Source of the DNA: Erythrobacter litoralis
GTDB lineage: Bacteria; Pseudomonadota; Alphaproteobacteria; Sphingomonadales; Sphingomonadaceae
DNA length: 64,000 nucleotides
Assembly: GCF_001719165.1 (NCBI RefSeq)
Contig: NZ_CP017057.1
Span: 1 to 64,000 of the forward strand
Direction: 5' to 3'
Positions 17,850 through 26,694 of this stretch are shown here, piece after piece. Position 1 is the stretch's first letter. Every line of letters begins with the position of its first letter. Below the pieces are notes generated by a model. That model was not told where the DNA came from and searched no databases. It was given only the letters and a program-made list of their open reading frames with translations. A program made the position numbers and the translations under genes.

Positions 17850-19328
17850 ATGGCTATTCTTCGCAAGATCGCAATCGCGCTGCTGGTGATCGTCGTCGTC
17901 GTCGGCATCGCGCTCTGGTTCCTCACCCGCGGCGACACCGCCGACCTGTCGGTCGAGGAAGTCGCCGGGACCGATCCCGTGCTGCAGGAACCGGAGGCTG
18001 AAAGCTTCCCGACGATCGCGATCGCCGATCCCGTCGGCTGGAAGGAGGGCGAGAAGCCCACCGCCGCCGAAGGTCTTGTGGTGAACCGTTTTGCCGAAGG
18101 GCTCGACCATCCGCGCGTGCTCTATGCCCTTCCGAACGGCGATGTGCTCGTCACGCTTACCCGCGCGCCTGCCAGGCAGGGCGGCGGCGACGGCGGGATC
18201 ATGGCGACGATCGAGGGGTGGATCGCCTCCTTCCTGTTCGAAAAGGCCGGGTCCGCCGGAACGTCGCCCAACCAGATCGTGCTGCTGCGCGATGCCGATG
18301 GCGACGGGGTGGCCGAGATCCGCAAGGTTATTCGCGAGGCCGATCTCGATTCGCCCTCGGGCCTGAGCTGGAAGGACGGTACGCTCTATGTCGCCAATCA
18401 CGACGCTGTGCTCGCCTTCGATTACGAGCTCGGTTCGGACGCTGTGACCGGCAGCCCGCGCAAGCTGATGGACCTGCCCGCCGCCGGCAATCACTGGATG
18501 CGCAACATGGAGCTTTCGCCCGAAGGCGAAGAGCTGTTCATCGCGGTCGGTTCGGCCAGCAATATCGGCGAGAAGGGCATGGACGCCGAAATCGGCCGGG
18601 CGATGATCTGGAAATACGACCTCGGCGAAAACCGCCAGGCGCAATTCGCGGCAGGCCTGCGCAACGCCAACGGGCTCGATTTCAGTCCGTGGACGGGCGA
18701 ACTCTGGACCACGGTGAACGAACGCGACATGCTCGGTTCGGACCTCGTGCCCGATTACCTCACCAATGTGCCGGTCGGGGCGCAGTATGGCTGGCCTTGG
18801 CTCTACTACAAGAACACGATCGACCGCCGGGTCGAGGCGCCGATGCCGCAATACCTGATGGAATACACCCGCTATCCCGAATACGCGCTGGGGCCGCATG
18901 TCGCGGCGCTCGGCCTCGTCTTCACGCGCGGCGGACACCGGATGGGCGATTCCTTTGCGCGCGGCGCCTTCATCGCGCGGCACGGATCGTGGAATCGCAA
19001 GCCGCCTTCGGGCTATGACGTGGTCTTCGTCGAGTTTGACGATCGCGGCAATCCGGTGGGCAAGCCAAGGCAGGTGCTCGGCGGCTTTTTGCAGGGCGAC
19101 GGGACGACCAATGGCCGCCCGACCTGGGTCGAATGGGCCGAGGACGGTTCGCTTCTCGTCTCGGACGACACGGCGGGGATCATCTGGCGTGCGGTCAAGC
19201 CCGATGCCGAGCCTGCCGAGCCGATCGAGGAGGTCGAGAGCGAGCCGCTGCGTCCGCAGGGCGAATTGCGCGATCCGCGTGCGATCCGCGAAGAGCAATA
19301 TCTCCGCGAACAGGCGCAAAGCGAGTAG
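17850..19328 (+). CDS. PQQ-dependent sugar dehydrogenase / L-sorbosone dehydrogenase-like protein
   Basis: A 492-residue protein with an N-terminal membrane anchor or uncleaved signal (residues 5-26), then a six-bladed beta-propeller typical of the soluble glucose dehydrogenase/sorbosone dehydrogenase family: FAEGLDHPRVLYALPNGDVLV, GLRNANGLDFSPWTGELW, GAQYGWPWLYY and FIARHGSWNRKPPSGYDVVFV. The family oxidises sugars in the periplasm with bound PQQ. No PQQ biosynthesis gene is in the window, so cofactor use is not shown. A charged Glu/Arg-rich tail follows residue 450. Confidence 0.82.
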   Translation: MAILRKIAIALLVIVVVVGIALWFLTRGDTADLSVEEVAGTDPVLQEPEAESFPTIAIADPVGWKEGEKPTAAEGLVVNRFAEGLDHPRVLYALPNGDVLVTLTRAPARQGGGDGGIMATIEGWIASFLFEKAGSAGTSPNQIVLLRDADGDGVAEIRKVIREADLDSPSGLSWKDGTLYVANHDAVLAFDYELGSDAVTGSPRKLMDLPAAGNHWMRNMELSPEGEELFIAVGSASNIGEKGMDAEIGRAMIWKYDLGENRQAQFAAGLRNANGLDFSPWTGELWTTVNERDMLGSDLVPDYLTNVPVGAQYGWPWLYYKNTIDRRVEAPMPQYLMEYTRYPEYALGPHVAALGLVFTRGGHRMGDSFARGAFIARHGSWNRKPPSGYDVVFVEFDDRGNPVGKPRQVLGGFLQGDGTTNGRPTWVEWAEDGSLLVSDDTAGIIWRAVKPDAEPAEPIEEVESEPLRPQGELRDPRAIREEQYLREQAQSE

Positions 19329-19331
19329 GCG

Positions 19332-20156
19332 CTAGAGCCGCTTGCCCGCGCGCCCTGCCAGTTCGGTCGCGAATTGCAGCGCGGTGCGCCCCGAACGGTT
19401 GCCGCGCTGGATGGCAAAGCCCATCGCTTCCTCCTCGTCGAAGGCAAGGCCCGCAGGCTCGGTGTAGCCGCGCAGGATAGTGAGATATGTGTCGCGGTCG
19501 CACGGATGAAAGGCCAAGGTCAGCCCGAACCGGTCCGCCAGCGCCAGTGCATCGTCGCGCTCGTCGCGTTGGTGAAGCGCGCCGGCTTCGGCTTCCTCGC
19601 GCCGGACGATGGCGCGGCGGTTGGAGGTCACGGCGATCCTGACATGGCGCGGGCGCGGCAGGATTCCCCCGTCGAGCAGGCTTCTGAGCGCAAGCATGTC
19701 GGCGCGGCCGTCTGACCCAAATCCGAGATCGTCGATGAAGAGCAGAAAGGCCCGCTCCTGCCGGGCGAGCTGTTCGATCAGATCGGGGAAACCGGCGAGC
19801 GAGCCGGGTGCGAGCTGAACCAGGGCGATCCGGCCCGGCTGCTCCGCGTCGAGCGCGGCGATACAGGCGCGCACCAGCGCCGACTTGCCCATGCCGCGCG
19901 CACCCCACAGCAGCATGTCATGCGCCGCGGCACCCTTGGCCAGGCGGGTCAGATTTTCGAGCGCGGCGCGCTTCTGCTCGTCCACGCCGCGCAAGGTTTC
20001 GAGCGGCAGCGCATCGGGTCCGGGCACGGGCCGGGCCGCTTGCCCGTCCCAGCGATAGGCCGGATCGCCTTGCCAGTCGGCCGGGCGCGGTGCGGGCGGC
20101 GCGATCCGTTCGAGCGCCGCGGCGATCCGCTCGAGCAGCGCGCGGCTTTCGTCCAT
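19332..20156 (-). CDS. DUF815 AAA-type ATPase
   Basis: A 274-residue P-loop ATPase. Walker A is LWGARGMGKSALV and Walker B LLFIDDLGFG, followed by a sensor-like IAVTSNRR, the layout of the DUF815 family (distant AAA+ relatives). The cellular role of the family is not established. It starts at an ATG (20154-20156) and lies 4 bases downstream of the acyl-CoA dehydrogenase gene on the same strand, so the two are probably co-transcribed. It converges with the sorbosone-dehydrogenase-like gene. Confidence 0.8.
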   Translation of the reverse strand: MDESRALLERIAAALERIAPPAPRPADWQGDPAYRWDGQAARPVPGPDALPLETLRGVDEQKRAALENLTRLAKGAAAHDMLLWGARGMGKSALVRACIAALDAEQPGRIALVQLAPGSLAGFPDLIEQLARQERAFLLFIDDLGFGSDGRADMLALRSLLDGGILPRPRHVRIAVTSNRRAIVRREEAEAGALHQRDERDDALALADRFGLTLAFHPCDRDTYLTILRGYTEPAGLAFDEEEAMGFAIQRGNRSGRTALQFATELAGRAGKRL

Positions 20157-20160
20157 CGGG

Positions 20161-21903
20161 TCAGCCCGCGAGCTTTTCGCTCGGCAGCGAATACAGAAGA
20201 TCCGCCCCGCCGATCGCGCTTGCCTTGAGCCCGCTCGCTTCGGGAACGATCCGGTCGAGGAAGAAGCGCACCGTGACGGGCTTGCTCGTGGCAAGCGCCG
20301 GAGCCGCGCCGTTCGCGACAGCTTCGGCCTGCTTCGTCAGCTGCCAGCCCGCGACCGCGACTGCTGCCATGGTGCAGAACGGGACGCTGCCCGCCAGCCT
20401 GTCGTCGAGGCTTGCCTCATCGCGCATCCAGCGCGCGACATGGGCGCAATCCGTGGCGAGCGCGGCGAGGGCGGGTTTGTCCGCCGCATCGCGCGCGATT
20501 TCCTCGAACAGCGCGATCATCGGATCGCCCCCTTCGAGGCCGAGCTTGCGGGTGACGAGGTCGGCCGCCTGGATGCCGTTCGTGCCTTCGTAGATCGGGG
20601 CGATCTTGGAATCGCGCCAGTGCTGCGCTGCGCCGGTTTCCTCGACGAAGCCCATTCCGCCATGGACCTGGATCCCGATCCCGGACACTTCGACCCCGAC
20701 ATCGGTCCCCCACGCCTTGACCAGCGGCACGAGGATGTCGGCTCGCACCTTGGCCGCGCTGTCTCCGAGATTGCCGCGGTCGACCTGTCCGGCGCAGTAA
20801 TAGAGCAGCGCGCGCACGCCTTCGATGAGCGATTTCATGCGCAGGATCATGCGCCGCACGTCGGGATGTTCGATGATCGCGACCGGGTTCTTGTCGGGCG
20901 AACCCGCGCGGGCCGACTGCACCCGGTCCATCGCGTAATGGATCGCCTGCTGGGTCGCGCGCTCGCCGATCTGGACGCCCTGGTTGCCGACATTGATGCG
21001 GGCGTTGTTCATCATGGTGAACATTGCAGCCAAGCCCCGGTTCTCTTGCCCGACCAGTTCGCCGATGCATTCGCCGTTGTCGCCATAGCTCATCACGCAG
21101 GTCGGCGAGGCGTTGATGCCCAGCTTGTGTTCGAGGCTGACGCAGCGAAGGTCGTTCCGGGGGCCGAGCGATCCGTCGTCGTTGACGTGATATTTCGGCA
21201 CGAGGAACATCGAAACGCCGCGCGATCCCTCGGGCGCGCCGGGCAGGCGGGCGAGGACGAGGTGGATGATGTTCTGGGCGAGCTCGTGTTCCCCCCAGGT
21301 GATGTAGATTTTCTGACCCGTGATCCGGTACTTGCCCGCGTGCGGCCCGTCCCTAATCGGCTCGGCGGTACTCCGCAGCGCGCCCACGTCCGACCCGGCG
21401 GCGGGTTCGGTCAGGTTCATCGTCCCTGACCATTTGCCGCTGACGAGGTCGGGAAGGTATTTCGCCTGCTGTTCCTTCGACCCGTGATGCTCGAGCGCGT
21501 CGATCGCGCCCACCGACAGCATCGGCAGCAGGTTGAACGCCATGTTCGCCGCGCCGAGATTCTCGAGCACGTTGCAGGCCAGCGTGAAGGGGAGGCCCTG
21601 CCCACCGAATTCGGCCGGCGAGGCGATGGCGTTCCAGCCCTGCTCGACATAGGCGTCGTACGCCTCCTTGAACCCTTCGGGCAGGCGGACCACGCCGTTT
21701 TCGAGCTTCGCGCCCTCAAGATCGCCGACGCGGTTCAATGGCGCGAATTCCCCGGCGGCGAACTGGCCGACGCCTTCGACGATTGCTTCGACGAGGTCGG
21801 GTTCGGCATGGGCGAAGCGATCGGTCTTCTGCAGCTCCTCGATCCCGGCATTGACGCGAATGGCAAGCAGCTGGTCCTGGGTCGGCGGGGTATAGGGTGT
21901 CAC
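20161..21903 (-). CDS. acyl-CoA dehydrogenase with C-terminal extension (DmdC-like)
   Basis: A 580-residue flavoenzyme introducing a trans-2,3 double bond in acyl-CoA thioesters. It has the N-terminal lid helix, FAD-binding LTEPAAGSDVGAL and YRITGQKIYIT, and the catalytic base Glu439 in APIYEGTNGIQ, plus an extra C-terminal helical domain that distinguishes the about 590-residue group. That group includes 3-methylmercaptopropionyl-CoA dehydrogenase DmdC, but many members act on other substrates, so DMSP breakdown is only a possibility. It is divergent from the Sua5 gene, 89 bases away. Confidence 0.88.
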   Translation of the reverse strand: MTPYTPPTQDQLLAIRVNAGIEELQKTDRFAHAEPDLVEAIVEGVGQFAAGEFAPLNRVGDLEGAKLENGVVRLPEGFKEAYDAYVEQGWNAIASPAEFGGQGLPFTLACNVLENLGAANMAFNLLPMLSVGAIDALEHHGSKEQQAKYLPDLVSGKWSGTMNLTEPAAGSDVGALRSTAEPIRDGPHAGKYRITGQKIYITWGEHELAQNIIHLVLARLPGAPEGSRGVSMFLVPKYHVNDDGSLGPRNDLRCVSLEHKLGINASPTCVMSYGDNGECIGELVGQENRGLAAMFTMMNNARINVGNQGVQIGERATQQAIHYAMDRVQSARAGSPDKNPVAIIEHPDVRRMILRMKSLIEGVRALLYYCAGQVDRGNLGDSAAKVRADILVPLVKAWGTDVGVEVSGIGIQVHGGMGFVEETGAAQHWRDSKIAPIYEGTNGIQAADLVTRKLGLEGGDPMIALFEEIARDAADKPALAALATDCAHVARWMRDEASLDDRLAGSVPFCTMAAVAVAGWQLTKQAEAVANGAAPALATSKPVTVRFFLDRIVPEASGLKASAIGGADLLYSLPSEKLAG

Positions 21904-21992
21904 GGCGAATTCTCGTCCTTCGGTTCGGGAGCGGGGAAGATCCGGGGCGCCGGCCCTTGGCAGGCGCGCCGTTCGAATATAGCGCCCATGCC

Positions 21993-22958
21993 ATGAGCGA
22001 CAAGGACGTTACGGAAGTGGTGCCGGCCGAAGCCGAGGGAATCGCGCGGGCGGCGAGCATCCTCGAATCGGGCGGACTTGTCGCGGTTCCGACCGAGACG
22101 GTCTATGGCCTTGCCGCGCGGGCCGACGACGCGGCGGCGGTGGCGAGGATCTATACCGCGAAGGGACGGCCCGGCTTCAATCCGCTGATCGTTCATTGCC
22201 GCGATGCCGAACAGGCGGCGCGATATGGCGATTTTTCGGATCCCGTGCTCCGCGACATCGCGCAGGCCTTGTGGCCTGGACCGCTGACGATCGTGGCGGA
22301 GCGACGCGCTGACGCCGGACTGGCCGAGGCCGTGACGGCAGGACTTCCCACCGTCGCCCTGCGCGTTCCGGCCCATCCGGTCATGCGGGAGCTGCTGGCG
22401 GCGGTCGATTTCCCGCTCGCCGCCCCATCGGCCAACCGGTCCGGCTTCATCAGCCCGACCTGCGCCCGGCACGTTCTCGCCTCGCTCGACGGCCGGATCG
22501 ACATGGTGCTCGATGCCGGGCCGACCGAGGCGGGGGTGGAATCGACCATCCTGCGGGTCGGTCCCGGCGACGAGTGGCACGAGCTGCGCCCCGGCCCGGT
22601 AGATGTGGCCGCGCTCTATCGGCATTACCACGACAGCGACATGCCCGCCTGGCGGGCGCCCGAAGGGATTACCGCCCCCGGCCAGCTCGCCAGCCATTAC
22701 GCGCCGGGCAAGCCCGTCCGGCTGGACGCGGTCGAAGCGCAGCCGGACGAATTCGTGATCGGGTTCGGCGCGGTTGCCGGCGACTGCACGCTGTCGGCGA
22801 GCGGTGATGTCACCGAGGCCGCGATGCGGCTCTATGCCTGCCTTCACGAAGCCGCCCTTTCGGACAGGCCGCGCATCGCGGTTGCGCCTGTTCCTGCATG
22901 GGGGGTGGGGCGCGCGGTCAACGACCGGCTTCGTCGCGCTGCCACTCCGGCCGACTAG
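21993..22958 (+). CDS. L-threonylcarbamoyladenylate synthase (Sua5 type)
   Basis: Makes threonylcarbamoyl-AMP for the t6A37 modification of ANN-decoding tRNAs. The 321-residue protein has the YrdC-type domain with PTETVYGLA, KGRPGFNPLI and APSANRSG, then the linker APGQLASHYAPGKPV and the small Sua5 C-terminal Rossmann domain. This makes it Sua5 rather than the shorter TsaC. The ATG at 21993 is used; another ATG at 21988 is out of frame. Its 3' end overlaps the convergent lipoprotein gene by 4 bases. Confidence 0.93.
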   Translation: MSDKDVTEVVPAEAEGIARAASILESGGLVAVPTETVYGLAARADDAAAVARIYTAKGRPGFNPLIVHCRDAEQAARYGDFSDPVLRDIAQALWPGPLTIVAERRADAGLAEAVTAGLPTVALRVPAHPVMRELLAAVDFPLAAPSANRSGFISPTCARHVLASLDGRIDMVLDAGPTEAGVESTILRVGPGDEWHELRPGPVDVAALYRHYHDSDMPAWRAPEGITAPGQLASHYAPGKPVRLDAVEAQPDEFVIGFGAVAGDCTLSASGDVTEAAMRLYACLHEAALSDRPRIAVAPVPAWGVGRAVNDRLRRAATPAD

Positions 22959-23290
22959 TCGCCGTCCGGTGGAGGAGCGGGGAGGGAGGCCCTGATCTCC
23001 TCCATCTCCGCCCAGGTCTGGCGCGCCTTTTCGCAGGCGCGCTCGTCGCCTTTCTCGCAATCGGCGATCTCGTCGTCATAATCGCGCTCGAGCTTGCCGA
23101 GCCGTTCCTCGCGCTTGCGCAATTCGCGGCCGCGCTTTTCGTCGCGCTCGGACTGGCTGGTGGTCGCGACATCGACGACTTCCCCGGCGGCTCGCACCGG
23201 GAATGTCACCACGTCGACAGCGGCGCGGGCGAGGCAGCCCGAGAGCAGGGGAAGGGCCAGGAGGGCCGCCAAGGACAGGGAAGCGCGCAT
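22955..23290 (-). CDS. small lipoprotein with charged coiled-coil
   Basis: A 111-residue protein with a lipoprotein signal (MRASLSLAALLALPLLSGC; lipobox LSGC at residues 16-19). The mature part is highly charged (repeated Arg/Glu/Lys, EERLGKLERDYDDEIADCEKGD) and probably forms one coiled-coil helix, ending in a Pro-rich tail. No family is recognised. It lies downstream of the DUF2807 lipoprotein gene (59-base gap, same strand) and may share its transcript. Confidence 0.65.
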   Translation of the reverse strand: MRASLSLAALLALPLLSGCLARAAVDVVTFPVRAAGEVVDVATTSQSERDEKRGRELRKREERLGKLERDYDDEIADCEKGDERACEKARQTWAEMEEIRASLPAPPPDGD

Positions 23291-23349
23291 GACGACACCA
23301 TGCGCGTTCCGATGATTCGTGCAAGCTCCGTTCGATTGCGGAACGGCGT

Positions 23350-24159
23350 TCAGCCTTCGCCCGGTTCCTCGGCGGCGGGGGCTTTGAGCGCGGCTTCGGC
23401 TGCGCCGGCTTCGGGTTCGCCGGCCGGGGCGGGCGAGCAGGTCAGCTTGCCCGACCCCACCGCGGTCACTTCGCATTTCGCGCTGCCAGTCACGCGTACA
23501 TCGCCCGATCCGGCAATGCTCGCCTCGACCGTGCCGTCCGAAGCGAAGGCGACATCGCCCGCGCCGCCGATTGCAATTTCCGCCCTGTCCGCCTTGAGCC
23601 CGGACAGGTCGACATCGCCGGACCCGCCGATGTTCACCTCAAGCCGGCTTGCCGTCCCGGCGCCCTTGACCGATCCGCTTCCGCCGATGCTCACTTCGAG
23701 ACTGTCGGCAGCGATCGTCTCGACCTCGATATTGCCGGATCCGCCGATCGTCAGTTCGGCATCCCTGGCCATGCGCTGCGCAAGGATCGTGCCGCTGCCC
23801 GCGATCACGATGCCTTCGGGCGGGGGCATCGTCACGTTGACCGTGACCGAGCTGCCCGAGCCCCAGCTGTTCTCCTCGCGGGTGATGCCGAGCGTATCGT
23901 CATCGAGGCTGAAGCGCAGCTTTCCGGTTTCTTCCGGATCGCCATCGACCGTGATCGCCAGTGCATCGCCTTCGCGCAGGATCACCCTGTCGCCGCTCGC
24001 CAGGACGAGTTCGCTCGGCGTCGCCCCGCTCATGTCGAGTTCTGAAAGGGGCACGCCTTCCATGCCGTTCACCTTGAAATCCATGTTGCACCCGCCGAGC
24101 GCGGTCCCGAGCGCGAGCGCCGCGACGGGCGCCATGCGCCTGATTAAACGTTCGATCAT
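23350..24159 (-). CDS. DUF2807 (head GIN domain) lipoprotein
   Basis: A 269-residue protein with a signal ending in ALGGC, a probable lipobox (Cys near residue 24). The body carries repeated beta-helix turns with IGGSG or close variants, at least five times between about residues 125 and 235 (SIGGSGSV, NIGGSGDV, AIGGAGDV and so on), as in DUF2807 adhesin-like domains. The family is surface-exposed and of unknown function. The internal ATG giving MIERLIRRM is chosen as start because the signal follows it directly. An Ala/Glu/Pro-rich tail closes the protein. Confidence 0.78.
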   Translation of the reverse strand: MIERLIRRMAPVAALALGTALGGCNMDFKVNGMEGVPLSELDMSGATPSELVLASGDRVILREGDALAITVDGDPEETGKLRFSLDDDTLGITREENSWGSGSSVTVNVTMPPPEGIVIAGSGTILAQRMARDAELTIGGSGNIEVETIAADSLEVSIGGSGSVKGAGTASRLEVNIGGSGDVDLSGLKADRAEIAIGGAGDVAFASDGTVEASIAGSGDVRVTGSAKCEVTAVGSGKLTCSPAPAGEPEAGAAEAALKAPAAEEPGEG

Positions 24160-24259
24160 TTGCTTTCTCTCCACGATCCGTCTGTGTATTGGTGACATAA
24201 TACACCACTATGGCACGCGCAAGCCCGCAGCGCGCGCACTCGGGCATTGTCGCCAACGA

Positions 24260-24289
24260 AAAGGGCCGCCCCTTTCGGAGCGGCCCTTT
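24260..24289 (-). terminator. bidirectional-looking terminator after carD
   Basis: AAAGGGCCGC at 24260-24269 pairs with GCGGCCCTTT at 24280-24289 (10 bp, 10-base loop). Read on the minus strand it follows the carD stop by 24 bases. Run-like A/T flanks on both sides allow either direction. Confidence 0.75.
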
Positions 24290-24313
24290 CGTGTCTCAGG
24301 CACGCGGAAAGGT

Positions 24314-24847
24314 TCAGCTTTCCTCGGCGTTGTCGTAATATTGCGGTGCGTGTTCGCGCAGCACGCCGAGGATCTTCTCGAGCGCGGTCGGTTCGTCGGT
24401 CTCCTCCATCGCGGCGAGTTCACGCGCGAGGCGGCTGGAGGCAGCCTCGAAGATCTGCCGTTCGGAATAGCTCTGTTCCGGCTGGTCTTCCGGGCGGAAC
24501 AGGTCGCGCGTGACCTCGGCGATCGACACGAGGTCGCCCGAATTGATCTTCGCTTCGTATTCCTGGGCGCGGCGCGACCACATGGTGCGCTTGACCTTGG
24601 GCTTGCCCTTGAGCGTTTCCATCGCTTCCTTCAGGGTCTTGTCCGAGGACAGCTTGCGCATGCCGATCGATTCGACCTTGTTCACCGGAACGCGCAGGGT
24701 CATGCGCTCCTTTTCGAACCTGAGCACGTAGAGTTCGAGCTGCATGCCAGCGATTTCCTCGCTCTGCAGTTCGATCACACGGCCGACGCCGTGCTTGGGG
24801 TAAACGACATAGTCTCCGACCGTGAAGGCAGGCGCATTGCTAGCCAT
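24314..24847 (-). CDS. carD: CarD/CdnL-family RNA-polymerase-binding regulator
   Basis: A 177-residue cytosolic regulator that binds the beta subunit of RNA polymerase and stabilises open complexes, notably at rRNA promoters in homologues. It has the Tudor-like N-domain (FTVGDYVVYPKHGVGRV, then LYVLRFEKERMTLRVPVNK) and a helical C-domain (TMWSRRAQEYEAKINSGD, AEVTRDLFR). ATG with an AAAGGAA ribosome-binding site. It is followed by a strong terminator and preceded by 250 bases without a gene, so it is probably transcribed alone. Confidence 0.93.
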   Translation of the reverse strand: MASNAPAFTVGDYVVYPKHGVGRVIELQSEEIAGMQLELYVLRFEKERMTLRVPVNKVESIGMRKLSSDKTLKEAMETLKGKPKVKRTMWSRRAQEYEAKINSGDLVSIAEVTRDLFRPEDQPEQSYSERQIFEAASSRLARELAAMEETDEPTALEKILGVLREHAPQYYDNAEES

Positions 24848-25097
24848 GCGAGTTCCTTTCTTTCAACCACCCGGCAGACATCGCGAAACGGACAAATGGT
24901 TCCAACGGTGCTATGCCCATCGCGAGAGGCAGGCACCGGGCCGCATTCAACCGAGACTGTGCTGCTGGTAAGTGGCCGTTTCCTGTTTTTCTTGGCGCCG
25001 CCGCCGGGACCGACCGACGGGGTTGGACCATTCTATAACATGTTCGCAACAAAATTGCGAGTCCCGATGCTTGGCGATTCGCTTTCGCCTGTCGGTT

Positions 25098-25922
25098 TCA
25101 GCTTTCCGGTTCGGCCCTTGCCCCGCTCGCCGAAACCGCGCTTGCCTCGGCGATGAATGCGCCCACGAGCAGCAGCAGCGCGCTGATGAAAAGCCAGGTC
25201 AGGAACACCACCACCGCGCCGAGCGAGCCATAGGTCGCGTTGTAGTTCCCGAAATTGGAAACATAGAAACCGAAGCCGGCGCTAGCCGCCATCCAGCCCA
25301 GAGCGAACAGCACCGCGCCGCGCAAGGCCGCGCCGTAGGAAACCCGGCCCTGCGTGTTGGGGACGATGCGATAGGCCAGCACCGCTCCGCCGATCCCGAC
25401 AAGGCCAACAAGCGCGTATGTCGCAAAGCGACCCCCGGTATCGGCCAGGAAAACCGATACCACCGTCGTCGCAGCAGCCACGATCCCGAAAGCGAGCATC
25501 GCCCCTGCGGTAATCGCCAGCGCGAGCAGGTTCGCCCGGATCAGCCCACGCTTCTCATCGGCTCCGAAAGCGACATCGAAGGCGGTGATGACCGCCCCCG
25601 CCGCGAGCCGCGAGCCGAACAGCGCAAGGGCGAGCGCGACAAGGAACCCGAAACCCGAAGTCCCGCTGCGCCGGTCGGCAATGCTTTCAAGCTGGTTGGT
25701 GACGAGATCGGCCGAGGAAGCCGGCAGTTTCTCCGCGAGCGAGGCGGCGTGGCCCGCCACCGTATCGGGATCGACGATCAACCCGTAGGCCAGCACGATC
25801 GCGGCCAGTAGCGGGACGAAGGAGAGGAAGGCGTAATAGGCGATCCCCGCTGCGAGCAGGGGCGCGTTTTCCGCATTGGCGCGGCTCCAGCCGGCCTTGA
25901 GCGAGGCGATGATCGGACGCAT
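25098..25922 (-). CDS. YihY/virulence-factor-BrkB family membrane protein
   Basis: A 274-residue integral membrane protein with six hydrophobic segments, opening with the family hallmark (NAPLLAAGIAYYAFLSFVPLLAAIVLAYG). Other typical blocks are YRIVPN and YGSLGAVVVFLTWLFISALLLLVGAFIAE. The family was once taken to be RNase BN; that is now considered wrong, and its function remains unclear. An ATG at 25922 is preferred over a TTG six bases upstream. It lies 73 bases after fdxA on the same strand. Confidence 0.85.
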   Translation of the reverse strand: MRPIIASLKAGWSRANAENAPLLAAGIAYYAFLSFVPLLAAIVLAYGLIVDPDTVAGHAASLAEKLPASSADLVTNQLESIADRRSGTSGFGFLVALALALFGSRLAAGAVITAFDVAFGADEKRGLIRANLLALAITAGAMLAFGIVAAATTVVSVFLADTGGRFATYALVGLVGIGGAVLAYRIVPNTQGRVSYGAALRGAVLFALGWMAASAGFGFYVSNFGNYNATYGSLGAVVVFLTWLFISALLLLVGAFIAEASAVSASGARAEPES

Positions 25923-25995
25923 GCCCAATCAACCGGGGGCCGGCCCCGGTGTTCCGCAGCGCCCGTCGGCGACGCCGGACCGCCGCGAGATCCGA

Positions 25996-26334
25996 TCAGT
26001 CGCCCTCGCCGGGATCCGCGCTGAAATACTTCTCGAACTTGCCGGTCTCGCCCTTGTGGTCGTCGGCGTCCTCGGGCGGTTCCTTCTGGCTCGTGATGTT
26101 CGGCCACTCGGCGGAATATTTGGTGTTGAGCTCGAGCCACTTTTCCAGCCCGTCCTCGGTGTCTGGCAGGATCGCTTCGGCAGGGCATTCGGGCTCGCAA
26201 ACGCCGCAATCGATGCATTCGCTGGGATTGATGACCAGCATGTTTTCGCCTTCATAGAAGCAATCGACCGGACACACTTCGACGCAGTCGGTGTACTTGC
26301 ATTTGATGCAATCTTCGGTGACGACGTAAGTCAT
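25996..26334 (-). CDS. fdxA: 7Fe ferredoxin FdxA
   Basis: A 112-residue low-potential electron carrier. Cysteines 9, 17 and 50 match the 3Fe-4S ligands and 21, 40, 43 and 46 the 4Fe-4S ligands of Azotobacter ferredoxin I, each shifted by one; Cys12 and Cys25 also match non-ligand positions. The C-terminal part (from about 60) is the usual extension with [13 protein letters not shown]. The ATG overlaps the stop of the upstream S4 gene as ATGA. Redox partner not known. Confidence 0.95.
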   Translation of the reverse strand: MTYVVTEDCIKCKYTDCVEVCPVDCFYEGENMLVINPSECIDCGVCEPECPAEAILPDTEDGLEKWLELNTKYSAEWPNITSQKEPPEDADDHKGETGKFEKYFSADPGEGD

Positions 26335-26642
26335 TGGCGGGCCTTCAATCCATCAGGTTCTGCTTGACCGCGTGCTATGGCGATTTCGCCGCGAGGGTCA
26401 AGCTCGCGATAATGAGACTTGGCAAGAGCGGGCGACGCGCGCCTTTCAGGCAGGGAGAGCACCTCCACCACCCGCACATCGCCCCCTACCGGCAGGGTAA
26501 GGACATCGCCGATAGCGACATTCTCGCTAGCGCGCCGCACATGTTTCCTGTTCCGGCGCAAAGCGCGACTTTCGATCAGGGCGCGGGCCGCCGAACGTGT
26601 GCGGGCGAAGCGCAGATAGACGAGCAGACGGTCAAGCCGCAT
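26331..26642 (-). CDS. S4-domain RNA-binding protein (Hsp15-like)
   Basis: A 103-residue protein with an N-terminal S4 RNA-binding fold ([34 protein letters not shown]), then a basic tail. It resembles the Hsp15 (heat-shock protein 15) ribosome-rescue family, which binds stalled 50S subunits; that role is inferred. The start is the ATG at 26640-26642. It sits between the SUV3-like helicase (52 bases upstream) and fdxA (4-base overlap), a gene order common in alphaproteobacteria. Confidence 0.85.
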   Translation of the reverse strand: MRLDRLLVYLRFARTRSAARALIESRALRRNRKHVRRASENVAIGDVLTLPVGGDVRVVEVLSLPERRASPALAKSHYRELDPRGEIAIARGQAEPDGLKARQ

Positions 26643-26694
26643 GGTCCCGCCTTCGCATTCGCCCATCTGCGGCGCCCCTATTTCGCGAACCGGG

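Noticed and set aside
23440..23800. Regular repeats in the DUF2807 gene resembling a repeat array
   Set aside because: They are coding repeats of the beta-helix turns (GGSG), not DNA elements.
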